Source: Prevotellaceae bacterium
GTDB taxonomy: Bacteria; Bacteroidota; Bacteroidia; Bacteroidales; Bacteroidaceae
NCBI GenBank assembly: GCA_019420585.1
Contig: JAHZGX010000004.1
Coordinates: 62,001-126,000, forward strand
Length of the DNA stretch: 64,000 nucleotides
Reading direction: 5' to 3'
Shown here: in pieces, positions 50,420 through 60,200 of the stretch
How the letters are laid out: the number at the start of each line of letters is the position of its first letter
Numbering within the stretch: the first letter of the stretch is position 1
Notes under the pieces: generated by a model
Told to the model about the DNA's origin: nothing
Seen by the model: the letters and a program-made list of their open reading frames with translations, nothing else
Database searches by the model: none
Position numbers and translations under genes: made by a program

Positions 50420-52225
50420 TCAGTCCATGGAAAAGTCGGAAAGCAACTGACGATAAGCCGAAAGTACTGCGCTCTTGCGTATGAATCCCACAAAACGACC
50501 ATCCTTATCCGTCACAGGAAGTGTCCAGGCACGTGTTCGGTCGAACACCGACACCACCACGTCCATGCTGTCATTGACCGTAAGGATTGCCTGTGGCTGG
50601 CTCATCAACTGCGACACGCGAAACTCACGATAAAGTTCCGTACGAAACACAATGTGCCGTATGTCATCCAAATAGACGGCTCCCACGAACTTCATCTGGC
50701 GGTTGACTACAGGAAACACATGGTTGCGGCTGTTGCTCACCTGCGTTGCCACATCGCCCAGAGTCATGTCGGGATAGAGCACGTGGTCATAATGCTGTAT
50801 CAGGCTATCCATACTCAGCAGCGTCAGGATAGACTTATCCGTGTGATGGGTAAGCAGTTCTCCACGCTGCGCTAGACGCATGGCATAAATGCTGTGAGGC
50901 TCAAAAGCCTTGATGGTAAGGTAAGCCACCACCGACACAATCATCAGTGGCATGAAAAGCGCATAGCCTCCCGTCAGTTCGGCAATGAGGAAAATACCGG
51001 TGAGAGGAGCGTGCATCACACCGCTCATAAGCCCACACATACCCAACATGGCAAAGTTGCGCACGGGAACAGAAAAGCCCAGCACATCATAATTGTTCCA
51101 CAGGCGACTAAAGACGAAGCCGCTGACACAACCCAGGAAAAGACTGGGAGCAAAGATACCTCCACAGCCCCCGCCCCCGTTAGTGGCAGTGGAGGCAAAT
51201 ACCTTGAAGATTATCACAAGGAAGAGATACAGGAGCAAATGGTCACTCCCATAGAATAAGGAGCGGTTCATGGCCACGTCCCAATCGGCTTGCCCCGTGC
51301 CGTTAAGAAGGAGTGTTATCAAATCATAGCCCTCACCATAGAGCGAGGGAAAGAGGTAGATAAGTGTGCTGAGCATCAGCCCGCCCACTGCCAGACGGCT
51401 GTAAGCCCCATGCAGGTTGCGGAAAACACCCTCCAACCCGTTCATCATGCGGGTAAAATAAAGTGAGACAAGGCCGCAGGCGACACCCAGGAGCAGGTAA
51501 GCCGGCAGGCGGCTCACGGCAAAGGTATCCTGAAGATGGAACTCAAAGATAGGACTTGTACCCGAGACGGCAAAGGTGAGTGCCACTGCGGTGACACTGC
51601 TAACCAGCAAGGGGAGCAGGCTGGTCATGGTAAGGTCAATCATCAATACCTCAAGCACAAACACGAGCCCCGCTATAGGTGCCTTGAAGATACCTGCCAC
51701 GGCACCCGCCGCACCGCATCCCACCAGCAACATCATCTGCCTGGCCGACAGACGAAAAACACGCCCCAGGGAACTACCTATGGCACTGCCCGTAAGCACG
51801 ATGGGGGCTTCGGCACCCACCGAACCGCCAAAACCGATGGTGATGGCACTGGCAACCACGGAAGTCCACGTGTTATGGGAGCGTATGAGACTCTGCTTGC
51901 GGGCTATGGCAAAGAGAATCTTTGTGACACCGTGGCTGATGTCGTCACGCACCACATAACGCACAAAAAGCATGGTAAGCCAAATACCCACCACGGGATA
52001 AACCAGGTAAAGCCAGTTGGTTCCAGTCATCACGAACTCATGGGTAAGCAGTCCCTCTATCTGCCCGATGAACCACTTAAGCAGTAGCCCCGCACAGGCA
52101 GTGAAGATGCCCACGAGTAGGCTGATGAAAAGAAGTAACTGATTGTCACTCACATGCCGCCTGCGCCACTTGATGGCCCATGCTGCTGCATTGCGAACCT
52201 TGGTATGCTTCGTTGCCTTGTCCAT
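50420..52225 (-). CDS. ClC-family chloride channel/antiporter with CBS domains
   Basis: ClC proteins move chloride, or exchange it for protons, across the inner membrane. From ATG 52225 the protein is 601 aa. It shows GGSVGAEAPIVL with the gating Glu in the GxEGP-like position, GGGGCGGIFAPSLFLG for the second selectivity motif, and about 10-11 membrane helices. Two C-terminal CBS domains follow (from about residue 455). A GTG start at 52276 would add 17 basic residues. Part of the sua5-clc operon. Confidence 0.92.
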   Translation of the reverse strand: MDKATKHTKVRNAAAWAIKWRRRHVSDNQLLLFISLLVGIFTACAGLLLKWFIGQIEGLLTHEFVMTGTNWLYLVYPVVGIWLTMLFVRYVVRDDISHGVTKILFAIARKQSLIRSHNTWTSVVASAITIGFGGSVGAEAPIVLTGSAIGSSLGRVFRLSARQMMLLVGCGAAGAVAGIFKAPIAGLVFVLEVLMIDLTMTSLLPLLVSSVTAVALTFAVSGTSPIFEFHLQDTFAVSRLPAYLLLGVACGLVSLYFTRMMNGLEGVFRNLHGAYSRLAVGGLMLSTLIYLFPSLYGEGYDLITLLLNGTGQADWDVAMNRSLFYGSDHLLLYLFLVIIFKVFASTATNGGGGCGGIFAPSLFLGCVSGFVFSRLWNNYDVLGFSVPVRNFAMLGMCGLMSGVMHAPLTGIFLIAELTGGYALFMPLMIVSVVAYLTIKAFEPHSIYAMRLAQRGELLTHHTDKSILTLLSMDSLIQHYDHVLYPDMTLGDVATQVSNSRNHVFPVVNRQMKFVGAVYLDDIRHIVFRTELYREFRVSQLMSQPQAILTVNDSMDVVVSVFDRTRAWTLPVTDKDGRFVGFIRKSAVLSAYRQLLSDFSMD

Positions 52226-52291
52226 GCTTTTCTTGCGTTTGGATTGTACCGCATCAGTGAAGCTAACAGGCTGCACGATGCGCTGCTGCCG

Positions 52292-52870
52292 TCACCTGCG
52301 TATAATCTTCACCTGTCCGTCCTGTCCCAGTTTGATAATCTGACTAGGCAGACCTTTGCTGAAATCGTTCTGCCGGGACTTCATCACATAGTCCACACCG
52401 GCAATGATCTCGGGAGACACCTCTGTAAAATTGGCAGGCGAAGGTTCTCCGCTTATGTTGGCACTGGTACTCACCACTGCTTTCTGAAAGCGGTAACAGA
52501 GTTCGTGGCTGATTTTCTCGCGCGTTACTCTCATGCCCACGCTTCCATCCCCGGCAATGAGTTCGGGTGCCAGATTGACCGCGCCATCAAGGATAAGGGT
52601 AAGGGGCTTACTGGCAAAATCTATCAGATCCCACGCCACATCGGGAACCCTGAACACGTAACGCTGCAGGCGGTTGGCACTGTCCACCAAGCAGATGAGC
52701 GCTTTGCTGTCATCCCGCTGTTTCAGACTGTACACCCGCTGCACGGCCTTGCTGTTGGTTGCGTCACAGCCAATTCCCCAGATGGTGTCGGTAGGGTAAA
52801 GAATCAGACCACCGGAGCGCAGTGTTTCCACTGCATTGCGTATGTCCTCGGCAATTTCCTTCTGTGTCAT
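52292..52870 (-). CDS. Threonylcarbamoyl-AMP synthase (Sua5/YciO family)
   Basis: Sua5/YwlC makes threonylcarbamoyl-AMP for tRNA t6A37, the modification that MtaB later thiomethylates. The 192-aa protein shows LRSGGLILYPTDTIWGIGCD, LKQRDDSKALICLV, TREKISHELCYR and STSANISGEPSP, all typical of the single-domain family. It sits 38 nt after prfC and 66 nt before clc. Confidence 0.92.
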   Translation of the reverse strand: MTQKEIAEDIRNAVETLRSGGLILYPTDTIWGIGCDATNSKAVQRVYSLKQRDDSKALICLVDSANRLQRYVFRVPDVAWDLIDFASKPLTLILDGAVNLAPELIAGDGSVGMRVTREKISHELCYRFQKAVVSTSANISGEPSPANFTEVSPEIIAGVDYVMKSRQNDFSKGLPSQIIKLGQDGQVKIIRR

Positions 52871-52908
52871 ATCTGTCTGTTTACTTGCTTGTTGTTTTCA
52901 TGAAGAGC

Positions 52909-54483
52909 CTAAAACTCGCTCGAAAAGTGGAATCGCAGATGCTTGAAATCCTGCTGCGCCATGGTGAGCACATAGCCCGAATCGGCAAGGAACACATCCC
53001 TGCCTTCACGGTCACTCGCCATATACTGGTACTTCCTCTTCTTAAAGTGCTCCAGTTCATCCTCATACCCAGGCTCACACTCCACCCAGCATGCCTTGTA
53101 GAGGCTCACCGGCTCCCACCGGCATTTGGCTCCATATTCGTTCTCCAGGCGATATTGTATCACCTCAAACTGCAATTGGCCTACCGTACCTATGAGTTTC
53201 CGGCCGTTGAACTGGTTGATAAACAACTGAGCCACACCCTCGTCCATAAGTTGTCCAATGCCCTTTTCCAGTTGCTTGGTCTTCATGGGATCTGCATTCT
53301 CAATATACTTGAACATCTCCGGCGAGAAGGAGGGAAGGCCACGATATTGGAGCGACTCTCCCTCGGTAAGCGTGTCTCCTATCTTGAAGATACCGTTGTC
53401 GGGCAGACCCACGATGTCTCCCGGCCATGCCTCATCAATGGTCTCCTTGCGTTGCGCCATGAACTGCGTGGGACTGCTGAAGCGTACCGTCTTGCCCAGA
53501 CGCTGGTGCTGATAAGGAGCATTGCGCACGAACTTGCCCGAGCACACCTTGCAGAATGCTATGCAACTACGATGGTTGGGGTCGATGTTGGCCGTTATCT
53601 TGAATATGAAGCCAGTAAACTTGGGCTCATCAGGTTGCACCATACGTTCCTCGGCCTGCGTAGGACGTGGACAGGGAGCGATACGCACGAAGCAGTCAAG
53701 CAGTTCCTGCACGCCAAAGTTGTTCAAGGCCGAACCGAAGAACACAGGAGCCACCTCTGCATCCAGATACTTCTCCACGCTGAACTCCGGATACACCCCA
53801 TCAATCAACTCCAAATCCTCGCGCAACTTGGCGGCATCCTGCTCACCCACATGTGCCTCCAGTTCCGTTCCACTAATGTCCACCTCGACCTTCTCAGTCA
53901 CCTTCTGCTTGTCGGGAGTAAACAGATTGAGACGCTGCTCATAGATGTTGTACACACCCTTAAAGCGCATGCCTTGGTTGATGGGCCACGAAAGCGGGCG
54001 CACGCCAATCTGCAGTTCTTCCTCCAGTTCGTCCAAGAGATCGAACGGGTCACGCCCTTCACGATCCATTTTATTGACGTAGATGATGACGGGAGTCTTG
54101 CGCATACGGCACACGTTCATCAGTTTGCGTGTCTGCGCTTCCACTCCCTTGGCGCTGTCCACCACGATGATTGCGCTGTCCACTGCGGTGAGCGTACGGA
54201 AGGTGTCCTCTGCAAAGTCCTGGTGACCTGGTGTGTCAAGGATGTTGACCTTGTAACCTTGGTACTCAAACTCCATTACACTGGTGGTCACCGATATTCC
54301 ACGCTGCTTCTCAATGTCCATCCAGTCACTGGTTGCTGACTTGCGTATCTTGTTGCTCTTCACTGCTCCGGCAACCAGAATCTGTCCTCCGAAGAGGAGA
54401 AGTTTCTCAGTGAGGGTGGTTTTACCCGCATCGGGATGGGATATAATGGCAAAAGTGCGCCTTCTCTCTATTTCCTGATTCAT
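52909..54483 (-). CDS. prfC: Peptide chain release factor 3
   Basis: RF3 is a GTPase that recycles RF1/RF2 after termination. The 524-aa protein has the G domain motifs SHPDAGKTTLTEKLLLFG, DTPGHQDFAEDT with its catalytic His intact, and NKMDREGRDP. The RF3 domains II-III end with FRFHFSSEF. Normal length. It lies in a long minus-strand cluster with DUF4924, sua5 and clc. Confidence 0.95.
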   Translation of the reverse strand: MNQEIERRRTFAIISHPDAGKTTLTEKLLLFGGQILVAGAVKSNKIRKSATSDWMDIEKQRGISVTTSVMEFEYQGYKVNILDTPGHQDFAEDTFRTLTAVDSAIIVVDSAKGVEAQTRKLMNVCRMRKTPVIIYVNKMDREGRDPFDLLDELEEELQIGVRPLSWPINQGMRFKGVYNIYEQRLNLFTPDKQKVTEKVEVDISGTELEAHVGEQDAAKLREDLELIDGVYPEFSVEKYLDAEVAPVFFGSALNNFGVQELLDCFVRIAPCPRPTQAEERMVQPDEPKFTGFIFKITANIDPNHRSCIAFCKVCSGKFVRNAPYQHQRLGKTVRFSSPTQFMAQRKETIDEAWPGDIVGLPDNGIFKIGDTLTEGESLQYRGLPSFSPEMFKYIENADPMKTKQLEKGIGQLMDEGVAQLFINQFNGRKLIGTVGQLQFEVIQYRLENEYGAKCRWEPVSLYKACWVECEPGYEDELEHFKKRKYQYMASDREGRDVFLADSGYVLTMAQQDFKHLRFHFSSEF

Positions 54484-54526
54484 CTATTATATGTCTATAC
54501 CTTAATTATATAGGGGGATTCCCGGT

Positions 54527-55051
54527 TCATTCTTGCGGATTACGATAGAGTTCGCCCAGCATCTCCATGAGCTGCGCCACGGGCTTCAGTCCCTCACGCG
54601 TTCCCTCTGACACTGTCTGATGACGCATCTCCAATACGCTCAGACCATATATGGCATCCATGCAGTTCTCCACTTCCGACTTCTCCCGTCCACCCTTGGC
54701 ACGGAGTTCCACCAGCATTGGCAAAGCACGCCCGTAAGCTGCCTCATAGTCAGGATGCTTGTGATTGGCCAGGAGTTCCCTGTGGCGGTCCTGCAAGAGC
54801 GTCAGTGTAGCACGCACTACCTGCACGTGCCCCTGTTCCCGGCAGCCTTCTTCCTTCATCATGCCGGCCAGTGCGGTATACCATTCGGCGGCCTTCTCTG
54901 TCTGTTCCCGGTTATATCCAAAGCATGAGAGGTAGTTTTCCCTGATAGTATCCACGTTGAGCCCGCAGGCACGTATCACGTCCTCCACTTGATACATGTA
55001 GGCCAGATAGGCCGTCACATTCTGTTTTCTGAGTTTTTCTGCTATATACAT
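54527..55051 (-). CDS. DUF4924-family protein
   Basis: The 174-aa protein is soluble, helical and rich in charged residues. It starts MYIAEKLRKQNVTAYLAYMYQVED, shortened here to the hallmark IAEKLRKQN, and contains GGREKSEVENCMDAIYGLSVLEM, characteristic of this Bacteroidales family. Function unknown. It lies between lysE and prfC in the same direction, 43 nt before prfC. Confidence 0.8.
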   Translation of the reverse strand: MYIAEKLRKQNVTAYLAYMYQVEDVIRACGLNVDTIRENYLSCFGYNREQTEKAAEWYTALAGMMKEEGCREQGHVQVVRATLTLLQDRHRELLANHKHPDYEAAYGRALPMLVELRAKGGREKSEVENCMDAIYGLSVLEMRHQTVSEGTREGLKPVAQLMEMLGELYRNPQE

Positions 55052-55108
55052 TCCGTCTGTATTCCTGTATCCTTATCCCCGGGCAATGCCCAACATGCCG
55101 TCATGAAA

Positions 55109-55738
55109 TCAGTTTCCCAGCATCAGCGCATAGGCCAACCCGCCAAGAGCCACCAGCATGACCAGTATGCCCAAACAGCGGTTGAGCACCCTCACCTTCT
55201 CCATGCAGAAGCGACGGCGGATGCGGTGAAGTACCATGGTAAGCATGTACCACCAAAGCAGTGCACCGCCCATCAGCCCCACATACCCTGCCACCATGTC
55301 CAGCGGATACCCATCAGGCACGAATCCGAAACGGGCGAAGAGTACCAGGAAGAAGACAATGATGAGTGGGTTACTGCCCGTGACCAGGAAACCCGTGAGC
55401 ATATTGTGAGCCAGAGAGCCCATTTTTCCGCTGGGGCGCACCGCAGGTGCAGGCTTCCAAAAGTAGAAATACATGCCGAAGAGCAGCAACACCAGGCTGC
55501 CCAAGAGCCTCAGCCAGCGCACCGCCCACGGGCTTTCGGCGAAACTCATGGCGAATCCCATGAACAGGCCAGTAAGCAGAGCATAGGCGAAATCGCTGCA
55601 CGCTGCCCCCACCCCCGTGACAAACCCGTACCAGCGGCCTTTCAGCAAGGTACGCTGAACCGTGAGGACTCCCACCGGCCCCATAGGTGCACTGGCCAAT
55701 ATGCCTATCAGCACACCCTTGGCCAGCATCTCCAACAT
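55109..55738 (-). CDS. LysE-family translocator
   Basis: LysE/RhtB proteins export amino acids. From ATG 55738 the protein is 209 aa. It has about six membrane segments and a clear start motif LIGILASAPMGPVGVLTVQR, followed by GFVTGVGAACSDFAYA. In-frame ATGs at 55762 and 55774 would add up to 12 residues. It probably heads the DUF4924-prfC-sua5-clc cluster and diverges from the glucokinase gene. Confidence 0.82.
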   Translation of the reverse strand: MLEMLAKGVLIGILASAPMGPVGVLTVQRTLLKGRWYGFVTGVGAACSDFAYALLTGLFMGFAMSFAESPWAVRWLRLLGSLVLLLFGMYFYFWKPAPAVRPSGKMGSLAHNMLTGFLVTGSNPLIIVFFLVLFARFGFVPDGYPLDMVAGYVGLMGGALLWWYMLTMVLHRIRRRFCMEKVRVLNRCLGILVMLVALGGLAYALMLGN

Positions 55739-55844
55739 GTTCACAATCACGATGCCTGTCATACGGAGGCACAAATTTCGTACTTTTTTCCCTACTTACA
55801 GCGTTTTTTCCAGGGAAATTAGTGCGCCCATGAAGGATTTTGGC

Positions 55845-55852
55845 TACCTTTG
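55845..55852 (+). promoter_or_regulatory. Promoter -7 box for the glucokinase gene
   Basis: TACCTTTG matches TAnnTTTG; the ATG at 55906 is 54 nt downstream. Confidence 0.65.
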
Positions 55853-55905
55853 TAGAAACAGAAAGCATTTACACGCAAAAACAAAAACCCATAAAAAGAA
55901 CAACA

Positions 55906-56877
55906 ATGGACAAGTTGAAACCCTACGTTATCGGTGTCGACCTGGGAGGCACCAACACAGTGTTCGGAATTGTAAGCGCACGCGGCGAAGTCGTTGCGCA
56001 GGACTCCATCAAGACGAAGCAATACAAGACCGCCGAGGAGTTTGTAGAGGCAGGACTCACTTGCCTGCGTCCCTTGGTGGACCAAGTAGGCGGAATTGAC
56101 CAAATTCAAGGCATGGGCATCGGTGCCCCTAACGGCAACTACTACAACGGAACCATCGAGTTCGCCCCCAACCTGCCCTGGGCACATGAAGGTGTAATAC
56201 CCTTGGCAAAGATGTTCTCTGACGCACTCGGCATTTCTGTCAAGTTGACCAATGATGCCAACGCAGCTGCCATGGGCGAGATGACCTACGGAGCCGCACG
56301 CGGAATGAAGAACTTCATCGTCATCACTTTGGGCACCGGAGTGGGTTCAGGCATCGTAATCAACGGACAACTCGTGTACGGGCACGATGGCTTCGCAGGT
56401 GAACTTGGGCACGTGGTGATGAACCGCCGCCCAGAGGCACGCTCATGCGGATGCGGCCGCAAAGGCTGCTTGGAAGCATATTGCTCAGCCAGCGGCGTGG
56501 CACGCACGGCACGTGAGATACTTGCCACCACCGACCGCCCCTCACTGCTGCGCGAGAAGCCGGCAGAAGAGTTGGAGTCCCTGGATGTATCCATCGCAGC
56601 CGGCAAGGGAGATGAAGTGGCCAAGGAGATATTCCAATTCACCGGCAAGATGCTGGGCGAGGCATGTGCCGACTTTGCTGCATTCTCCTCTCCCGAGGCA
56701 TTCATCTTCTTCGGAGGACTCTGCAAGGCAGGCGACCTCATCATGAATCCCATCAAAGAGGCCTATGACGCATCCGTGCTGAAAATCTTCAAGGGAAAGG
56801 CCAAGTTCCTGGTGAGCAGCCTGATGAACGCCAACGCAGCCGTACTGGGTGCAAGCGCACTCGGGTGGGAGGACTAA
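55906..56877 (+). CDS. ROK-family glucokinase
   Basis: The protein phosphorylates glucose or a related sugar with ATP. From ATG 55906 it is 323 aa. It has phosphate motif VIGVDLGGTNT, the sugar-binding Asp region LTNDANAAAMGE, GTGVGSGIVI, the ROK zinc motif CGCGRKGCLEAY, and FFGGLCKAGD near the end. The longer frame from 55840 includes the promoter box and is rejected. It would feed sugars released by the cell's glycosidases into glycolysis. Confidence 0.92.
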   Translation: MDKLKPYVIGVDLGGTNTVFGIVSARGEVVAQDSIKTKQYKTAEEFVEAGLTCLRPLVDQVGGIDQIQGMGIGAPNGNYYNGTIEFAPNLPWAHEGVIPLAKMFSDALGISVKLTNDANAAAMGEMTYGAARGMKNFIVITLGTGVGSGIVINGQLVYGHDGFAGELGHVVMNRRPEARSCGCGRKGCLEAYCSASGVARTAREILATTDRPSLLREKPAEELESLDVSIAAGKGDEVAKEIFQFTGKMLGEACADFAAFSSPEAFIFFGGLCKAGDLIMNPIKEAYDASVLKIFKGKAKFLVSSLMNANAAVLGASALGWED

Positions 56878-57006
56878 ACAGCCTCCACGCAGTGCTTTGG
56901 GTATGCCCGGCAAGGCTGTCCCAAACTCCAGTACACACATAACGCCTCAGCATGAGGGCATTCTTATCATGCCACTGCCCCCCCCGACACGGAGTCAGTG
57001 ACACAC
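56878..57006. other. Gap after the glucokinase gene
   Basis: No gene is seen. A run of eight C lies near 56978-56985. Confidence 0.4.
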
Positions 57007-57048
57007 AACGGCAGACTACCGCCCGACGCGGAGCCTGCCGTTTTTTCT
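57007..57048 (+). terminator. Terminator between glucokinase and purL genes
   Basis: Stem AACGGCAG/CTGCCGTT (57007-57014 and 57035-57042), followed by six T in all. It lies about 130 nt past the glucokinase stop. Confidence 0.7.
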
Positions 57049-57181
57049 TTCACAAGAAATCCGGTATACGGCAACGTGCACCAGCCTGCACACAACCCAA
57101 GACATGCCCCCCGAAGCCACTTATTGAGCCAAGGGAAGAAAAACCTTGAAGTAAATGACAAGATTTCTGTAAGAGAATGAG

Positions 57182-57189
57182 TAACTTTG
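57182..57189 (+). promoter_or_regulatory. Promoter -7 box and leader hairpin for purL
   Basis: TAACTTTG matches TAnnTTTG. The predicted leader of about 85 nt begins with a strong 7-bp hairpin (GGCAGGC/GCCTGCC, 57206-57222). No known purine riboswitch pattern is recognised. Confidence 0.6.
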
Positions 57190-57280
57190 CGCAGGATTTG
57201 AAAAAGGCAGGCATAGCCTGCCCACTCGCTAGAGGAAACACACATAGTATTATAAGCAGTACATATACATATATTATAAT

Positions 57281-60200
57281 ATGAAAATAACCTTTTTCAA
57301 GACTCCACAGAGGAGTATCATCGCTACGGAGAGCAAGCAGCCCTTGAGCGCAGAAGACACGGAGAAACTTTGCTGGCTATACGGCGGAGCACAGGTGGCC
57401 ACGGAGGAGAGCCTGGACGGACACTTCGTTGGACCACGCCGCGAGATGGTGACCCCATGGAGCACAAACGCAGTGGAGATAACCCAGAACATGGCCATAG
57501 AGGGCGTGACACGCATTGAAGAGTACTTCCCCGTGCAGGATGAGAACGCCGAACATGACCCCATGCTCCAGCGTCTGTACAAGGGGCTTGACCAGGAGAT
57601 ATTCCTTACCCACATACAACCGACACCCATACAAACGATTGATGACCTAGAGTCCTATAATGAACAAGAGGGGCTGGCGCTTTCAGCCGAGGAAATAGAG
57701 TACCTTCACGGCGTGGAGGCACAATTGGGGCGCAAACTCACCGACAGCGAGGTATTCGGCTTCGCGCAGATCAACAGTGAGCACTGTCGTCACAAGATAT
57801 TCGGCGGAACGTTCATCATTGACGGGGAGGAAAAGGAGAGTTCACTCTTCCAGATGATCAAGAAGACCACCCAGGAGAATCCCCACAGCATCCTCTCGGC
57901 CTACAAGGACAATGTGGCCTTTGCACAGGGACCCGTAGTGGAGCAGTTTGCTCCGCTCAACCATGAGACGAGCGACTATTTCGTCATACGTGACATTGAA
58001 AGTGTGATAAGCATCAAGGCCGAGACGCACAACTTCCCCACCACGGTGGAGCCCTTTAACGGAGCAAGCACAGGAACAGGCGGAGAGATTCGCGACCGCA
58101 TGGGCGGAGGCACCGGTTCATGGCCCATCGCAGGCACAGCAGTGTACATGACCTCATACCCGCGCACCGGCAGCACGGAACTGCCCTGGGAGAAGCAGAT
58201 GGCACCACGCCCCTGGCTGTACCAGACTCCCCAGCAGATACTTACCAAGGCATCCAACGGCGCCAGTGACTTCGGCAACAAATTCGGCCAGCCGCTCATC
58301 TGCGGCTCTGTGCTCACCTTCGAACATAATGAAGGCGAGGAAAAATATGCCTATGACAAGGTGGTGATGCTGGCAGGCGGAGTAGGCTACGGCACACGGC
58401 GCGACTGCCTAAAAGGCACACCACAGAAGGGCAACAAGGTGGTGGTCGTGGGTGGTGACAACTACCGCATCGGACTGGGAGGCGGCTCTGTCTCCAGCGT
58501 GGAGACCGGACGCTACAGCAGTGGAATAGAACTGAACGCCGTGCAGAGAGCCAACCCCGAGATGCAGAAGAGAGCCTACAACCTGATACGCTCACTCTGT
58601 GAAGAAGAAGTAAACCCCGTGGTAAGCATACACGATCATGGGAGTGCTGGACATGTAAACTGTCTGAGCGAACTGGTAGAGGACTGCGGAGGTACCATAG
58701 ATATGGCTCAGTTGCCCATCGGCGACCAGACGCTCTCGGCCAAGGAAATCATTGCCAACGAGAGCCAGGAGCGCATGGGACTCCTCATTGACGAGCGCCA
58801 CATTGACCACGTGCGCAACATAGCAGAACGTGAAAGGGCACCGTTGTACGTGGTGGGAGAAACCACCGGCGATGCACACTTCGCCTTTGAACAGGCTGAT
58901 GGCGTGCGTCCCTTTGACCTGGAAGTAAGCCAGATGTTCGGCCACTCGCCCAAGACCATCATGCGTGACAATACAGTGGAGCGCAAGTATGCCGATGTGC
59001 AATACACACCCGACAACATTGAGGACAAGGTAAAGCAGGTAATGCGCCTGGAGGCAGTGGCCTGCAAGGACTGGCTCACCAACAAGGTGGACCGTTCGGT
59101 AACGGGAAAAGTGGCACGCCAGCAGTGCCAGGGCGAATTGCAGATGCCTCTCTCCGACTGCGGCGTGGTGGCTTTGGACTACCGTGGCACACGGGGCATA
59201 GCCACTGCACTGGGCCATGCTCCCCAGGCCGCACTGGCCAACCCTGCGGCAGGCTCCGTGCTCTCTGTGGCCGAGTCACTGACCAACATCGTGTGGGCAC
59301 CGCTGGTGGAAGGTCTTGACAGTGTGAGTCTGTCGGCCAACTGGATGTGGCCCTGCCGCGCTCAGGAAGGCGAAGATGCACGGCTCTACCAGGCTGTCCA
59401 GGCTCTGTCAGAGTTCTGTCTGAAACTGCAAATCAATGTGCCCACGGGCAAGGACAGTCTGTCCATGACCCAGAAATATCCTAATGGAGAGAAGATTATC
59501 TCCCCAGGAACCGTCATCGTAAGCAGCGGCGGCCAGGTAAGCGACGTGAAGAAGGTAGTAAGCCCAGTGCTCCGCCAGGAAAAGTCCACCCTATTCCACA
59601 TCGACTTCTCATTTTGCCCCCTCAGCCTGGGAGGCTCGGCTTTCGCCCAATCGCAGGGCTATGTGGGCAGTGATGTTCCCATGGTGGCAGATGCCGAGTA
59701 CTTCCGTGACGCGTTCAACGCAGTGCAGACTCTGGTCAACGAAGGCCTTATCTTGGCCGGCCATGACATCTCTGCCGGCGGACTGGTGACTACACTGCTC
59801 GAGATGACCTTTGCCAACACCACAGGTGGTCTGGACATACACCTCAACAAGATGCAGGCCGATGACCTGGTCAAGATACTCTTCTCCGAGAACCCGGGAG
59901 TAGTCATCCAGGTGGCTGACAAACATTGCTCCAAGGTAAAGAAGATACTGGAAGATATGGGCATAGGATATGTCAACATAGGCCATCCCACCACAGAGCG
60001 CATACTCACTATCACCCGAAACGATGAGAGCGTAACCCTTGACATTGACCAGATGAGACAGGAATGGTACCGCAGCAGTTACCTTATGGACACCAAGCAG
60101 ACCATGAACGGCAAGGCAGAGGAGCGCGCAGCCAACATGGGCAAGCAGCCCATTCACTGGCACATGCCCACCGATTTCAACGGCAAGATGAGCCGCTACG

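Noticed and set aside
52822..54339. A 505-aa open frame antisense to prfC
   Set aside because: It is a shadow of the intact prfC gene with no domain of its own.
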